The notes below the pieces were generated by a model. The model was not told the origin of the DNA. It made no database searches and saw nothing but the letters and a program-made list of their open reading frames with translations. A stretch of 38,063 bases of DNA from an uncultured Pseudomonadota bacterium (GTDB lineage Bacteria; Myxococcota_A; UBA796; SXON01), in NCBI GenBank assembly GCA_903959175.1, contig CAJBVW010000316.1, forward strand, positions 1-38,063, read 5' to 3'. Below, one piece after another: positions 16,633 to 26,718 of this stretch; within the stretch, counting starts at the first letter, position 1, and each line of letters starts with the position of its first letter. The position numbers and the translations under genes are program-made.

Positions 16633-19600
16633 GCCTGACCCCCGACACGCGGCCCGCGAGCCCCTTCCTCGACGCCCTGGACGACCGCATCCTGCTGTTC
16701 GACGGCGGCATGGGCACCCAGCTCATGGGGTTCAACCTCCCGTTGTCCGACTACAACGGCCTGGAGAACTGCTCCGAGATCCTCTGTTACACCCGCCCCG
16801 ACGTGGTGGAGGCGATCCACCGCCGCTACTTCGACGCCGGCGCCGACGTGGTCGAGACCAACTCCTTCGGCGGCGCCCCCTGGGTGCTCGGCGAGTTCGG
16901 CCTCACCTCCGAGTGCCACGAGATCAACAAGCGCGCGGCGCTGATTGCCCGCGAAGCGGCCTCCCACTACACCGACCGCCCGCGCTTCGTGGCCGGCTCC
17001 ATCGGCCCCGGCACGCGCCTCCCCACGTTGGGACACATCACCTGGGACGAGATGTTCGCGGGCTACCAGGCCCAGGTGCGCGGCCTCCTCGACGGCGGGG
17101 TGGACGTGCTCCTCGTCGAGACGTGTCAGGACCTCCTCCAGACCAAGTGTGCGCTCGCCGCCATCTTTAGCGTGCTCGCCACCTGGCCCCGCCGCGTGCC
17201 GGTCATGGCGCAGGTCACGATGGAGACCACCGGCACCATGCTCCTCGGCAGCGACGTCGCGACCGCCGCGACGGTGCTCGAGCAGTACCCCATCGACATC
17301 ATCGGCCTGAACTGCGCCACTGGCCCCGTCGAGATGGCCGCCCACATCAGCTACCTCGGCCGCCACGCCAAGAGCCGCATCTCCGTGCTCCCCAACGCGG
17401 GCCTGCCCCAGTTGGTCGACGGCCACACCCACTACCCGCTCTCCCCGCGCGAGCTCGCCGACTGGCACGAGCGCTTCATCAAGGAGGACGGCGTCGCCAT
17501 CGTCGGCGGGTGCTGCGGCACCGGCCCCGAGCACATCCGCGCCGTCGCCGAGCGCATCCGCGGCGTCAAGCCCAAGCACCGCTCCCCCGAGTTCGTCCCC
17601 GCCGCCGCCAGCCTCTACGGCACCGCGCCGCTCCGCCAGCAGGCCGACATCTTCGCCGTCGGCGAGCGCACCAACGCCAACGGCAGCCGCCAGTTCAAGC
17701 GCCTCCTCGACGCGCAGGACTGGGACGGCATGGTCGGCATGGGCAAGACCCAAGTGAAGGGCGGCTCCCACGCCATCGACGTGTGCACCGCCTTCGTCGG
17801 CCGCGACGAGGTCCGCGACATGGACGAGCTGGTGCGCCGGCTCGCCACCGCCGTCCACGCGCCGCTCGTCATCGACTCCACCGAGCTCCCCGTGTTGGAG
17901 GCCGCGCTCAAGCGCATCGGCGGAAAGCCTATCGTCAACTCGATCAACCTCGAGGACGGTGAGGAGCGCCTCCACAAGGTGTGCGGCCTCTGCCGCACCC
18001 ACGGCGCCGCGGTCATCGCGCTCACCATCGACGAGGAGGGCATGGCGAAGACCCCCGAGCGCAAGCTCGAGGTGGCCCGCCGCATCCTCGACCTCGCCGT
18101 GGCCGACGGCATGTCTCCCGACGACATCCTCTTCGATCCCCTCACGTTCACGATCTGCACGGGCAACGAGGACGACCGGAAGTTGGGCCTCTGGACGTTG
18201 GAGGGGATCCGCCTCATCGCGGAGCACTTCCCGCGCTGTGGCATCCTGCTCGGCCTGTCCAACATCTCGTTCGGCATCAACCCGCACGCCCGCCACGTGC
18301 TCAACTCGGTGTACCTGCACCACGCGCGCGAGGCCGGCCTCACCGCCGCCATCGTCCACGCCGACAAGATCACGCCGCTCTACAAGATCCCGCCCGAGCA
18401 ACGCCAGGTGTGCGAGGACCTCATCTTCGACCGCCGCCGGATCGCGACCCAGGGGGACTCCGGCTACGATCCGCTCCAGGCCCTGCTCGCCATGTTCGCG
18501 GACGCCAAGGCGGTGAAGGTCGAGAAGAAGGTCGACGCGAGCGTCGAGGAGCGCCTCAAGGACCGCATCGTGGACGGCGAGCGCCCCGGCATCGAGGCCG
18601 ACCTCGACGAGGCGATGACGAAGTACAAGCCGCTCCAGATCATCAACGAGATCCTGCTCGACGGCATGAAGGTCGTCGGCGAGCTCTTCGGCTCCGGCCA
18701 GATGCAGCTCCCCTTCGTGCTCCAGTCGGCCGAGACGATGAAGCACGCCGTCGCCTACCTCCAACCCTACATGGAGAAGGCGGAGGGCCCGCAGAAGGGC
18801 ACGATGGTCCTCGCGACCGTGCGTGGCGACGTGCACGACATCGGCAAGAACCTCGTCGACATCATCCTCACCAACAACGGCTACCGGGTGGTCAACATCG
18901 GTATCAAGCAGCCGATCGACCAGATCCTCAAGGCCGCCCGCGAGCAGAACGCCGACGCCATCGGCATGAGCGGCCTGCTCGTGAAGAGCACGGTCATCAT
19001 GAAGGAGAACATGGAGGAGATGCGACGCCAGGGCTTCACCACCCCCGTCGTGTTGGGCGGCGCCGCGCTGACCCGCGCCTACGTCGAGCAGGATTGTTCT
19101 GTCACGTACGGCCGCAAGGTCGTCTACGCGAAGGACGCCTTCGCCGGCCTCAACTTCATGGAGAAGCTCGCCGGTTTCGACGACACCCTCGACGTGACCG
19201 CGGCCACCGCCGCCGAGCCCGTCGTCCACGCCCGCGCCGAGCGCCCCGTGCCCTACGACGAGCGCGACGCCGAGCCGATCCTGGCGGTGTCGGCCCCCGT
19301 GCCCCCGTCCTTCGGCGCCCGCGTCGTGGACGTGCCCCTCAAGGCGCTCCTCCCCTTCGTCAACGAGGACGTGCTCTACAAGTTCCAGTGGGGCTTCCTC
19401 CGCAAGAACCTCACGACGGAGGAGCACAAGGAGCAGCTCCGTACGGTCGCGCGTCCCATCCTGGTGGACCTCGCCGACCGTTGCGCGCGCGAGGGCATCC
19501 TCAAGCCGCAGGCCGTCTACGGGTGGTTCCGCTGCCAGAAGGACGGCGACGCCCTCGTGTTGGAGGACGGCACGCGGCTCGGGTTCCCGCGTCAGAAGGT

Positions 19601-20096
19601 CGCTCCGCCTCGTGGGGCAGGGGGGGCTTCCGCCCCCCCCGCAACGCCCCCCCCCGGCCTGTGCATCTCCGACTACTTCGGCGACGACGACGTGGTCGGC
19701 CTCATGGCCGTGACCGTGGGCCAGCACGCAAGTGAGGTCGCGCGCGAGTGGTTCGCGGAGAACCGCTACACCGAGTACCTCTACCTCCACGGCTTCGGCG
19801 TCGAGCTGACCGAGGCGCTCGCCGAGTTCACCCACCGCCAGATGCGCGCCGAGCTCGGCATCGCCGGGGAGGACTCCCGCGAGCTCAAGGACCTCTTCCA
19901 CAAACAGTACCGCGGCGCGCGCTACGCCTACGGCTACCCCTCGTGCCCCGACATGGCGGACCAACGCCACCTGTTGCGGCTCCTCGGCGCCGAGCGCATC
20001 GGCATCTCGATGGCGGACGAGGACCAGCTCCACCCCGAGCAGTCCACGGCGGCGATCGTCGTGCACCACCCGCAGGCCCGCTACTTCAAGGTGTGA
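16629..20096 (+). CDS. metH: Cobalamin-dependent methionine synthase
   Basis: A 1155-residue MetH transferring methyl from 5-methyl-THF via cobalamin to homocysteine. Domains in order: homocysteine-binding barrel (1-~330) with zinc Cys in LNCATGP (~228) and GGCCGTGPEH (~293); pterin-binding barrel (~345-625); cap (~640-720); B12-binding domain with GDVHDIGKNLVDI (axial H736); and activation domain (~930-1155) with RYAYGYPSCPD and EDQLHPEQSTAAI, which binds SAM for reductive reactivation. All key residues are present. Within the activation domain, about residues 991-1009 are a low-complexity stretch (VAPPRGAGGASAPPATP) encoded by a G/C palindrome that looks inserted in frame. Its start overlaps the stop of the SahR-like regulator. 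No cobalamin or SAM riboswitch is evident upstream of the operon. Confidence 0.97.
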   Translation: MSLTPDTRPASPFLDALDDRILLFDGGMGTQLMGFNLPLSDYNGLENCSEILCYTRPDVVEAIHRRYFDAGADVVETNSFGGAPWVLGEFGLTSECHEINKRAALIAREAASHYTDRPRFVAGSIGPGTRLPTLGHITWDEMFAGYQAQVRGLLDGGVDVLLVETCQDLLQTKCALAAIFSVLATWPRRVPVMAQVTMETTGTMLLGSDVATAATVLEQYPIDIIGLNCATGPVEMAAHISYLGRHAKSRISVLPNAGLPQLVDGHTHYPLSPRELADWHERFIKEDGVAIVGGCCGTGPEHIRAVAERIRGVKPKHRSPEFVPAAASLYGTAPLRQQADIFAVGERTNANGSRQFKRLLDAQDWDGMVGMGKTQVKGGSHAIDVCTAFVGRDEVRDMDELVRRLATAVHAPLVIDSTELPVLEAALKRIGGKPIVNSINLEDGEERLHKVCGLCRTHGAAVIALTIDEEGMAKTPERKLEVARRILDLAVADGMSPDDILFDPLTFTICTGNEDDRKLGLWTLEGIRLIAEHFPRCGILLGLSNISFGINPHARHVLNSVYLHHAREAGLTAAIVHADKITPLYKIPPEQRQVCEDLIFDRRRIATQGDSGYDPLQALLAMFADAKAVKVEKKVDASVEERLKDRIVDGERPGIEADLDEAMTKYKPLQIINEILLDGMKVVGELFGSGQMQLPFVLQSAETMKHAVAYLQPYMEKAEGPQKGTMVLATVRGDVHDIGKNLVDIILTNNGYRVVNIGIKQPIDQILKAAREQNADAIGMSGLLVKSTVIMKENMEEMRRQGFTTPVVLGGAALTRAYVEQDCSVTYGRKVVYAKDAFAGLNFMEKLAGFDDTLDVTAATAAEPVVHARAERPVPYDERDAEPILAVSAPVPPSFGARVVDVPLKALLPFVNEDVLYKFQWGFLRKNLTTEEHKEQLRTVARPILVDLADRCAREGILKPQAVYGWFRCQKDGDALVLEDGTRLGFPRQKVAPPRGAGGASAPPATPPPGLCISDYFGDDDVVGLMAVTVGQHASEVAREWFAENRYTEYLYLHGFGVELTEALAEFTHRQMRAELGIAGEDSRELKDLFHKQYRGARYAYGYPSCPDMADQRHLLRLLGAERIGISMADEDQLHPEQSTAAIVVHHPQARYFKV
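19599..19655 (+). repeat. In-frame palindromic low-complexity insertion within metH
   Basis: A G/C-rich block containing the hairpin GGGGGGGC-TTCC-GCCCCCCC (19620-19639) followed by GCAACGCCC interrupts a stretch that in MetH proteins normally runs from FPRQK almost directly to P-x-LC-I/L-x-D. It keeps the frame. The same stem-loop plus GCAACGCCC arrangement occurs at 32863. Boundaries are approximate. Confidence 0.6.
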
Positions 20097-20105
20097 GTTG
20101 GAAGG

Positions 20106-20135
20106 GGCACGGGGGCCCGCGCGGGTCCCCGTGCC
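20106..20135. terminator. Long near-perfect hairpin between metH and the ferritin-like pair
   Basis: Two 15-nt arms, GGCACGGGGGCCCGC and GCGGGTCCCCGTGCC, are complementary with one mismatch. They lie 9 bp after the metH stop and 28 bp before the convergent ferritin-like gene's stop. This is a good candidate for bidirectional termination. Confidence 0.6.
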
Positions 20136-20163
20136 CTACCAGCTCGTGTCCCAGCAGCGCCGG

Positions 20164-20937
20164 CTACGCGTCGACCCCGACGCGCCCTTCCTTCATGTCG
20201 GCGTTCATCTGCGCGGAGTACCAGCCGCGCACCTTCTGGAGGTGCTGCTCCTCCTCGCGCGCCGCCTGCTCGAAGCGGGCCACGATGTCCTCGTGGCCGA
20301 GGCCCCGCGCCATCTCGATGAGCATCTTCCAGCCGTCGTTGTCGGCGAGCTCGACCACGAGGATCGCGTGGAGGCAGGCCGAGCGGGAGCTGCGCGGGTC
20401 GGTGAGGATCTGCAGGATGCCCATCGTCTCGACCGACACCGCGTCGGCAGCGGGGGTCTGCACGGTGGGGTCCGCGCCCAGGGTCTCGATCGTGTTGCGG
20501 AGCAGCTCGAAGTGCCGGTGCTCCTCCTCGCGGATGGTCCGGAGTTCCTGCGGCGTGGGGCCGAGCGTCTTGTCCTGGAGCACGCTGATGTGGGAGAGGA
20601 GCGCGTCGTAGAGGCGCACGCCGGTGCGCTCGAACGCGAGCCGCTCGCCGAGGCGGTCGAGGAACACATTGGGGCGCTGGTTCTGCGCGAGCGCGACCGC
20701 CGCCTTGGCCGCGCCCTTGAGCGTGGTCGGCGGGGGCATCGAGCCGATGCCGGTGCGCTCCGCGATGTACTGCTCGCGCACCGTCGTCATGCCCGCGCCG
20801 CTCCCCGCCGTGCTCGGGACGCCGTCGCGCGCGCCCTGGAGCATCTGCTCGCCGTCCACCGGCGACATGCCCATGCCCGTCCGGTTCATCACCGCGACCT
20901 TGTCCTTGAGCCCGCCGTTCGGCTTGTCGTGCGCCAT
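20164..20937 (-). CDS. Ferritin-like domain protein (single bundle)
   Basis: A 257-residue soluble protein. The N-terminal ~75 residues are Gly/Met-rich and poorly ordered, with recurrent RTG(M/I)G motifs (NRTGMGMSP, ERTGIGSMPPP). The rest forms a four-helix diiron pattern: FERTGVRLYDAL (first Glu), IREEEHRHFELL (ExxH), HAILVVELADNDGWKML (Glu), and AAREEEQHLQKVRGW (ExxH). This set of two Glu and two ExxH ligands is typical of ferritin/rubrerythrin-like diiron proteins. No rubredoxin domain is present, so oxidase, storage or peroxidase function cannot be chosen. Its ATG overlaps the upstream gene's stop by one base (TGATG at 20937), so the two are co-translated and may form one complex. Confidence 0.82.
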   Translation of the reverse strand: MAHDKPNGGLKDKVAVMNRTGMGMSPVDGEQMLQGARDGVPSTAGSGAGMTTVREQYIAERTGIGSMPPPTTLKGAAKAAVALAQNQRPNVFLDRLGERLAFERTGVRLYDALLSHISVLQDKTLGPTPQELRTIREEEHRHFELLRNTIETLGADPTVQTPAADAVSVETMGILQILTDPRSSRSACLHAILVVELADNDGWKMLIEMARGLGHEDIVARFEQAAREEEQHLQKVRGWYSAQMNADMKEGRVGVDA

Positions 20938-22130
20938 CAGACCCTCCCTTCCGCGCCGGTCAGCGCGCCTGCGTTCACGAGCTCGGTCCCCGGGGCCCAC
21001 CGCCAGCCAGCGGCGACGATCTCCGAGGGAGAACCATCCTTGTTGAGTTGGTTGCGGTAGACGTTGGAGGCCGCGTCCTCCGGGACCTGGGACGCGGGCA
21101 CGAAGCGCGTGCCGACGGCGCGCAGGTCCGTCTCGTTGCGGAGCACGTCGCGGATGAAGGCGCGGTGGCTCTTGTGGGGGATGGGCTCGGGGAGCGTGGC
21201 CGGCAGGAATTCGGCCGGATCGCGGTGCTCCACGTTCTTGAACAGCTCCATCGCGAAGTGGAGCTGGCCGAGCTCGTAGGAGACCATGCGCTCCCAGATC
21301 GCGCGGATGCGCGGGTTGGTCTCCTGCCGCGCGCAGGACCAGTAGTTGTAGACCTCGGTCGCCTCGTGGATCACCCACTTCTCGAGCCACGTCTCGGTGG
21401 GGTCGATGATGGACTCGTACTGGGTGACGTGCTGCTCCTCCACGGAGGCGATCTCCGCGTAGAGCTGCCGCGCGAGGGGGTCGGCGAACTGCGGCCCGAC
21501 GGTCTGGTAGTAGTCGTGCGTCATGTGCTCCGCAGCCATGATCGTGTAGGCGTGCAGGCGGCTGATCGGCGCGGCGGTGCGCCGATCGTAGGGGTTGCGC
21601 AGGTCGTCCTCGGGCGCGCGGTGCTCGACGCTCGTGGGGCGGCCGGGGCGGATGTCGGTGTAGCTCTGGAGGATGTTGTTCGCGTCCTTCCCCTCGAGGC
21701 GGTCCATGAGCGCGGCGAAGCGGTAGAGGTGGTCGAAGTCCTCGAGCATGCCGAAGCGGTAGACGGACGCGAGGTAGGGGTCCGGCTCGCTCTGGGCGGC
21801 GGCGGCGGTGATCTCGATGGCCACCTGCTCGAAGCCGAGCGTGGTGTCGAGGACGGAGTGGTCGGCCCCGAGCAGCCAATTCACCATCGTCTGTTGGTGG
21901 TGCTCCACGCGCCGGACCCGCGCGAGCGCGAGCTGGAGGGGGCGGTTCATGCGCGCGCAGGCGTGGCTGAAGCGGATCGCCTCGGCCTCGATGCCGTTCA
22001 TGAGGATGATCCGCACGCGGGTGAAGGCGTCGTCGTCCAACTTGCTGATGGGGGTGCCGACCATCTCGCGCCAGGTGAACACCTGGCGATCGAGGGGCAC
22101 GCCCTGCTCCTTGAACAGGTCGAGACTCAT
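20937..22130 (-). CDS. Ferritin-like protein, probable tandem double bundle
   Basis: A 397-residue soluble protein I cannot assign to a named family. Helical segments carry Glu/His ligand patterns twice. The first set covers residues ~45-165: NGIEAEAIRFSHACARM, RRVEHHQQTMVNWL, GFEQVAIEITAAAA, MLEDFDHLYRFAALM. The second covers ~225-340: YTIMAAEHMTHDYYQTVG, EIASVEEQHVTQYESI, VIHEATEVYNYWSCA, SYELGQLHFAMELF. I read this as two fused four-helix ferritin-like bundles, the second with clearer diiron ligands. The C-terminal ~60 residues look extended and may bind a partner. AGGAG lies about 10 bases before the ATG. It is first in the pair with the single-bundle protein. The leader holds an 8-bp hairpin and a 13-bp palindrome. 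Confidence 0.72.
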   Translation of the reverse strand: MSLDLFKEQGVPLDRQVFTWREMVGTPISKLDDDAFTRVRIILMNGIEAEAIRFSHACARMNRPLQLALARVRRVEHHQQTMVNWLLGADHSVLDTTLGFEQVAIEITAAAAQSEPDPYLASVYRFGMLEDFDHLYRFAALMDRLEGKDANNILQSYTDIRPGRPTSVEHRAPEDDLRNPYDRRTAAPISRLHAYTIMAAEHMTHDYYQTVGPQFADPLARQLYAEIASVEEQHVTQYESIIDPTETWLEKWVIHEATEVYNYWSCARQETNPRIRAIWERMVSYELGQLHFAMELFKNVEHRDPAEFLPATLPEPIPHKSHRAFIRDVLRNETDLRAVGTRFVPASQVPEDAASNVYRNQLNKDGSPSEIVAAGWRWAPGTELVNAGALTGAEGRV

Positions 22131-22153
22131 GGGGGGGAAGCTCCTTTGCCGTG

Positions 22154-22180
22154 GGGCCCGCAACAGGTAGTCGCGGGCCC
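22154..22180 (-). terminator. Hairpin in the leader of the ferritin-like pair
   Basis: GGGCCCGC and GCGGGCCC are separated by an 11-nt loop. The hairpin lies between the histidine kinase stop (22225) and the ferritin-like start (22130), all on the minus strand. It may terminate the kinase transcript or structure the ferritin mRNA leader, ending about 11 bases before the SD. Confidence 0.4.
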
Positions 22181-22190
22181 GGATTGGGCA

Positions 22191-22203
22191 AGAAGCAGCT
22201 TCT
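22191..22203. promoter_or_regulatory. 13-bp palindrome, candidate operator
   Basis: AGAAGCAGCTTCT is a perfect palindrome around a central A in the 94-bp gap upstream of the ferritin-like pair. It sits in the most AT-rich local stretch. It is compatible with a dimeric regulator site, but no regulator can be named. Confidence 0.3.
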
Positions 22204-22224
22204 ACTATCGTTTTCGTCCGAAGG

Positions 22225-24174
<1,950 letters not shown>

Positions 24175-24246
24175 ACGGTAGCAGAAGCCCGCGAATAGGG
24201 GGGCCTCGCCCACGCCGATGGGAGCGAAGTACCGAGATTCCCGGGA

Positions 24247-24708
24247 CTACGCGAGCGCGCTCTTCACCGCGGCATAGTCGGGCTCGACGCCGGGGTTCGG
24301 CGCGATCCACGCGTAGGTCACGGTGCCGGACTCGTCGACGATGAAGACGGAGCGCTTGGCGGCGGTGTAGCCGGGCATCCCCGCGAAGTCGTCGTGGGCG
24401 ACGCCGTAGGCGTTCACCGCGGCGCGCGCGTAGTCGGACAGGATCGGGAAGTTGATCCCGTTCTTGTTGGCGAAGGCGGCGTTGGAGAACGGCGCGTCGA
24501 CGCTGATGCCGAGCACCTTGGCGTTGAGGCTGTTCAGGTCGACCAGGGAGTCACGGAAGGTGCAGAGCTCCTTCTCGCAGACGCCGGTGAAGGCGGCCGG
24601 GAAGAACGCGATCACGACCTTGGAGCCGCGGAGGCCCTCGAGGGTGACGGGCTGGCGGGCGTGATCGAAGAGGGAGAAGGCGGGGGCGGCAGCGCCGACG
24701 AGGCTCAT
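24247..24708 (-). CDS. Peroxiredoxin, PrxQ/BCP-like cysteine arrangement
   Basis: A 153-residue AhpC/TSA-fold thiol peroxidase reducing hydroperoxides in the cytoplasm. The active site FFPAAFTGVC has the peroxidatic Cys44, and Cys49 follows in CEKELC. The Cp-X4-Cr spacing is that of PrxQ/BCP enzymes, which form an intra-helical disulfide, so this is probably an atypical 2-Cys rather than 1-Cys enzyme. SVFIVDESGTVTYAW is the usual C-terminal strand pair. The start at 24708 gives a family-normal MSLVGAAAPAFSL; the ORF is open ~18 codons further without support. GGAG lies a few bases upstream. It lies upstream of, and in the same direction as, the hybrid kinase gene, with a 72-bp gap. Confidence 0.93.
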   Translation of the reverse strand: MSLVGAAAPAFSLFDHARQPVTLEGLRGSKVVIAFFPAAFTGVCEKELCTFRDSLVDLNSLNAKVLGISVDAPFSNAAFANKNGINFPILSDYARAAVNAYGVAHDDFAGMPGYTAAKRSVFIVDESGTVTYAWIAPNPGVEPDYAAVKSALA

Positions 24709-24834
24709 GGGGACTCCGGTAGGGGGCGCCTGCGGGCTATCCCGAGCGGCGCCGCGGACCAAGGCCCCACCGCGCTTCCCGACGGTCGCCGCGTGGAGAC
24801 GGAGGTGCCGATTACGGAACGGGCGCCGCCGATG

Positions 24835-26112
24835 TCACATCGTGTCTCCGCCGCCCGTGTCCCCGCCCGTGTCCCCGCCGCCGCAGGCGTCGTTCGGCGC
24901 GCCGGGGGTGGCGGGCTCGGTCATCGACCCGCTGACGGTGCTCTGGTTGCACCAGTAGGCGAGGTCGTCGTTGACGCCGCCCTCAAGGCGGCTCGGGTCG
25001 AGGCCGAGCCCGATGCCGGGGATGTACCAGGTCTCGTCGTAGTGGAGCCAGTCGATCTCGACGCCGTCGGGGCGGGCGAGCACGAGCTCGTCCTCGCCGT
25101 TCGCGAGGGCCAGGCCGCCGCCGTCCGACGTGCGGAGGAAGAAGCCGTCGCACGGGACGCCGCCGTTCGTCGTGATGTCGAGGTTCGCGCAAAGCACGAC
25201 GTAGCCGTAGCCCTCGACCAGCAGCGGACCGTCGAGGACGTAGGCGTCCACGTCGTCGTCGCGGAAGGTGTAGCCGGTGATGTCGATCGGGCGGCCGCCG
25301 GTGTTGTAGAGCTCCACCCACTCGCCGACCTCGTCCTCGACGGACTCGGGGTTCACCATCATCTCGGAGAAGATGAGCTCGCCGGGCTCGGCGATCACGT
25401 CCTCCTCGTCGACGTAGAGGGTGATGGTGTCGCTGCCGATCTCGCCGTCGGCGTCGGTCGCGGTGAGGGTGACGAGGTGCTCACCGATGGAGAGCGCCTC
25501 GACGAAGACGGCGGAGGAGCCGTCCGCCGAGACCGCGCCGGGGAGCTCGCCGTCGAGGCTCGAGGACCACACGAAGGTGAGGTCGTCGGCGGGGGTCGTC
25601 ACGTCCGTCGCTTCGCCGCGGAAGGCCACGGCCTCCCCCTCGTCGTAGCGGGTGAGGTCCTCCGGGGTGGAGATGGTGACGGTGGGGGCGCCGAGGGGCC
25701 CGCCGATCTCGATGGTGACGGCGGCGGTGGTCGTCGCGTCGTCGCTGTCCGTGGCGGAGAGCACGAGGGTGACGGGCCCGAGCGCGAGGTCGTCCACGGA
25801 GACCTCGACGGTCACGTCGCCCTCGGGGGTGGGCGTCACGTCGACGGGCGCGTGGTCGGCCACCGCGAGCTGCACGATCAGCGCCTGCGGCTCGTCGTAG
25901 CTGTCTCCCACGACGCCCGTGAGCACCACGAGGCCCGCGCCCTGGCGGAAGACCTCGGCGGTCACCGGGGCGGTGATCTCGACGGTCGGCGCCGCGTTGA
26001 CGCGCTTGATGGCGGAGTCGTTGCCACAGCCCAGCAACAGGAGGGTGACGGCCCCGATGAGCGGTGCAGGATAACGGGCCTCAAAGGGAGAAAAACCTTC
26101 ACGTCGGGCCAT
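24835..26112 (-). CDS. Lipoprotein with Ig-like domains and a lamin-tail domain
   Basis: A 425-residue protein. The lipoprotein signal APLIGAVTLLLLGCGN has its lipobox Cys near residue 29. Two beta-sandwich, cadherin/PKD-like domains follow: APTVEITAPVTAEVF... and APTVTISTPEDLTRYDEGEAVAFRGEATD.... Next is a lamin-tail domain (~245-400: GELIFSEMMVNPESVEDEVGEWVELYNTGGRPIDITGYTFRDDD, YVVLCANLD, WLHYDETW). The C-terminus is a short Gly-Gly-Asp-Thr repeat. Bacterial lamin-tail domains are thought to mediate surface or nuclease-associated binding. The start is supported by GGAGGAG six bases upstream; the open frame beyond it lacks a signal sequence. It is divergent from the DUF1499 gene. Confidence 0.88.
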   Translation of the reverse strand: MARREGFSPFEARYPAPLIGAVTLLLLGCGNDSAIKRVNAAPTVEITAPVTAEVFRQGAGLVVLTGVVGDSYDEPQALIVQLAVADHAPVDVTPTPEGDVTVEVSVDDLALGPVTLVLSATDSDDATTTAAVTIEIGGPLGAPTVTISTPEDLTRYDEGEAVAFRGEATDVTTPADDLTFVWSSSLDGELPGAVSADGSSAVFVEALSIGEHLVTLTATDADGEIGSDTITLYVDEEDVIAEPGELIFSEMMVNPESVEDEVGEWVELYNTGGRPIDITGYTFRDDDVDAYVLDGPLLVEGYGYVVLCANLDITTNGGVPCDGFFLRTSDGGGLALANGEDELVLARPDGVEIDWLHYDETWYIPGIGLGLDPSRLEGGVNDDLAYWCNQSTVSGSMTEPATPGAPNDACGGGDTGGDTGGGDTM

Positions 26113-26188
26113 CTGCGCTCCTCCGGGACGCCCCAGGTGTAGCCCGATCTGCGGCGATCCGCTGGACCATCTCGGGTTAGGCGCCGGC

Positions 26189-26713
26189 ATGACCGGTCGC
26201 CCGTTCGGGTTCGCCTTCCTCGCCCCCGTCTCCCTCGCCCCCGTCGCCCTCGCGCTCGCCTCCCTCGCCGCGTGCGGCCACGGGGCCCGCCCGCCGTTGC
26301 CGCCGCTCCCGGTCGGTGCCCAGGTGGCGCCGTGCCCGGACAGCCCCAACTGCGTGTCCACCGCCGTCGGCCCGGAGGACACCGAGCATCACGCCGCGCC
26401 GCTCGCGTTCACCGGGCCGCTGCCCGCCGCGCGCGACGCGATGAAGGCCCTGGTCCTCGCGCTCCCGCGCACCGCGCTCGTCTCCGAGACCCCCACCTCG
26501 CTCCACTTCACCTTCACCTCCGAGCTCATGCGCTTCGTGGACGACGTGGACCTCGTGTTCCTTGAGAGCGAGCGCGTCGCCGGCGAAGGCGTCGAGGGCG
26601 GGCGCATCGAGTACCGCTCCGCCTCCCGCGTGGGCCACGGCGACATGGGGGTGAACCGCGCCCGGATGGACGACATCGCCGCGCGCTGGGCGGCCTCCCC
26701 GTCGCCGCGGTAG
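26189..26713 (+). CDS. DUF1499 family lipoprotein
   Basis: A 174-residue protein with an N-terminal hydrophobic segment ending in a lipobox (ASLAACG, Cys 29). The rest matches DUF1499: APCPDSPNCVSTAVGPEDTEHHAAPL, LHFTFTSELMRFVDDVDLVF, and the end block IEYRSASRVGHGDMGVNRARMDDI. The function of the family is not known, although members are common as exported proteins in Proteobacteria. The gene opens a tightly packed five-gene plus-strand cluster; the next start is 5 bp downstream with its SD (GGAG) beginning inside this gene's stop codon. The upstream 76 bp is shared with the divergent lamin-tail lipoprotein gene. TTAGGC six bases before the ATG resembles the leaderless boxes but does not fit TANNNT. 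Confidence 0.88.
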   Translation: MTGRPFGFAFLAPVSLAPVALALASLAACGHGARPPLPPLPVGAQVAPCPDSPNCVSTAVGPEDTEHHAAPLAFTGPLPAARDAMKALVLALPRTALVSETPTSLHFTFTSELMRFVDDVDLVFLESERVAGEGVEGGRIEYRSASRVGHGDMGVNRARMDDIAARWAASPSPR

Positions 26714-26718
26714 GAGCG

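Noticed and set aside
26113-26382. Upstream extension of the lamin-tail lipoprotein
   Set aside because: It would bury the signal peptide, run antisense into the DUF1499 gene, and ignore the good GGAGGAG site before the ATG at 26112.
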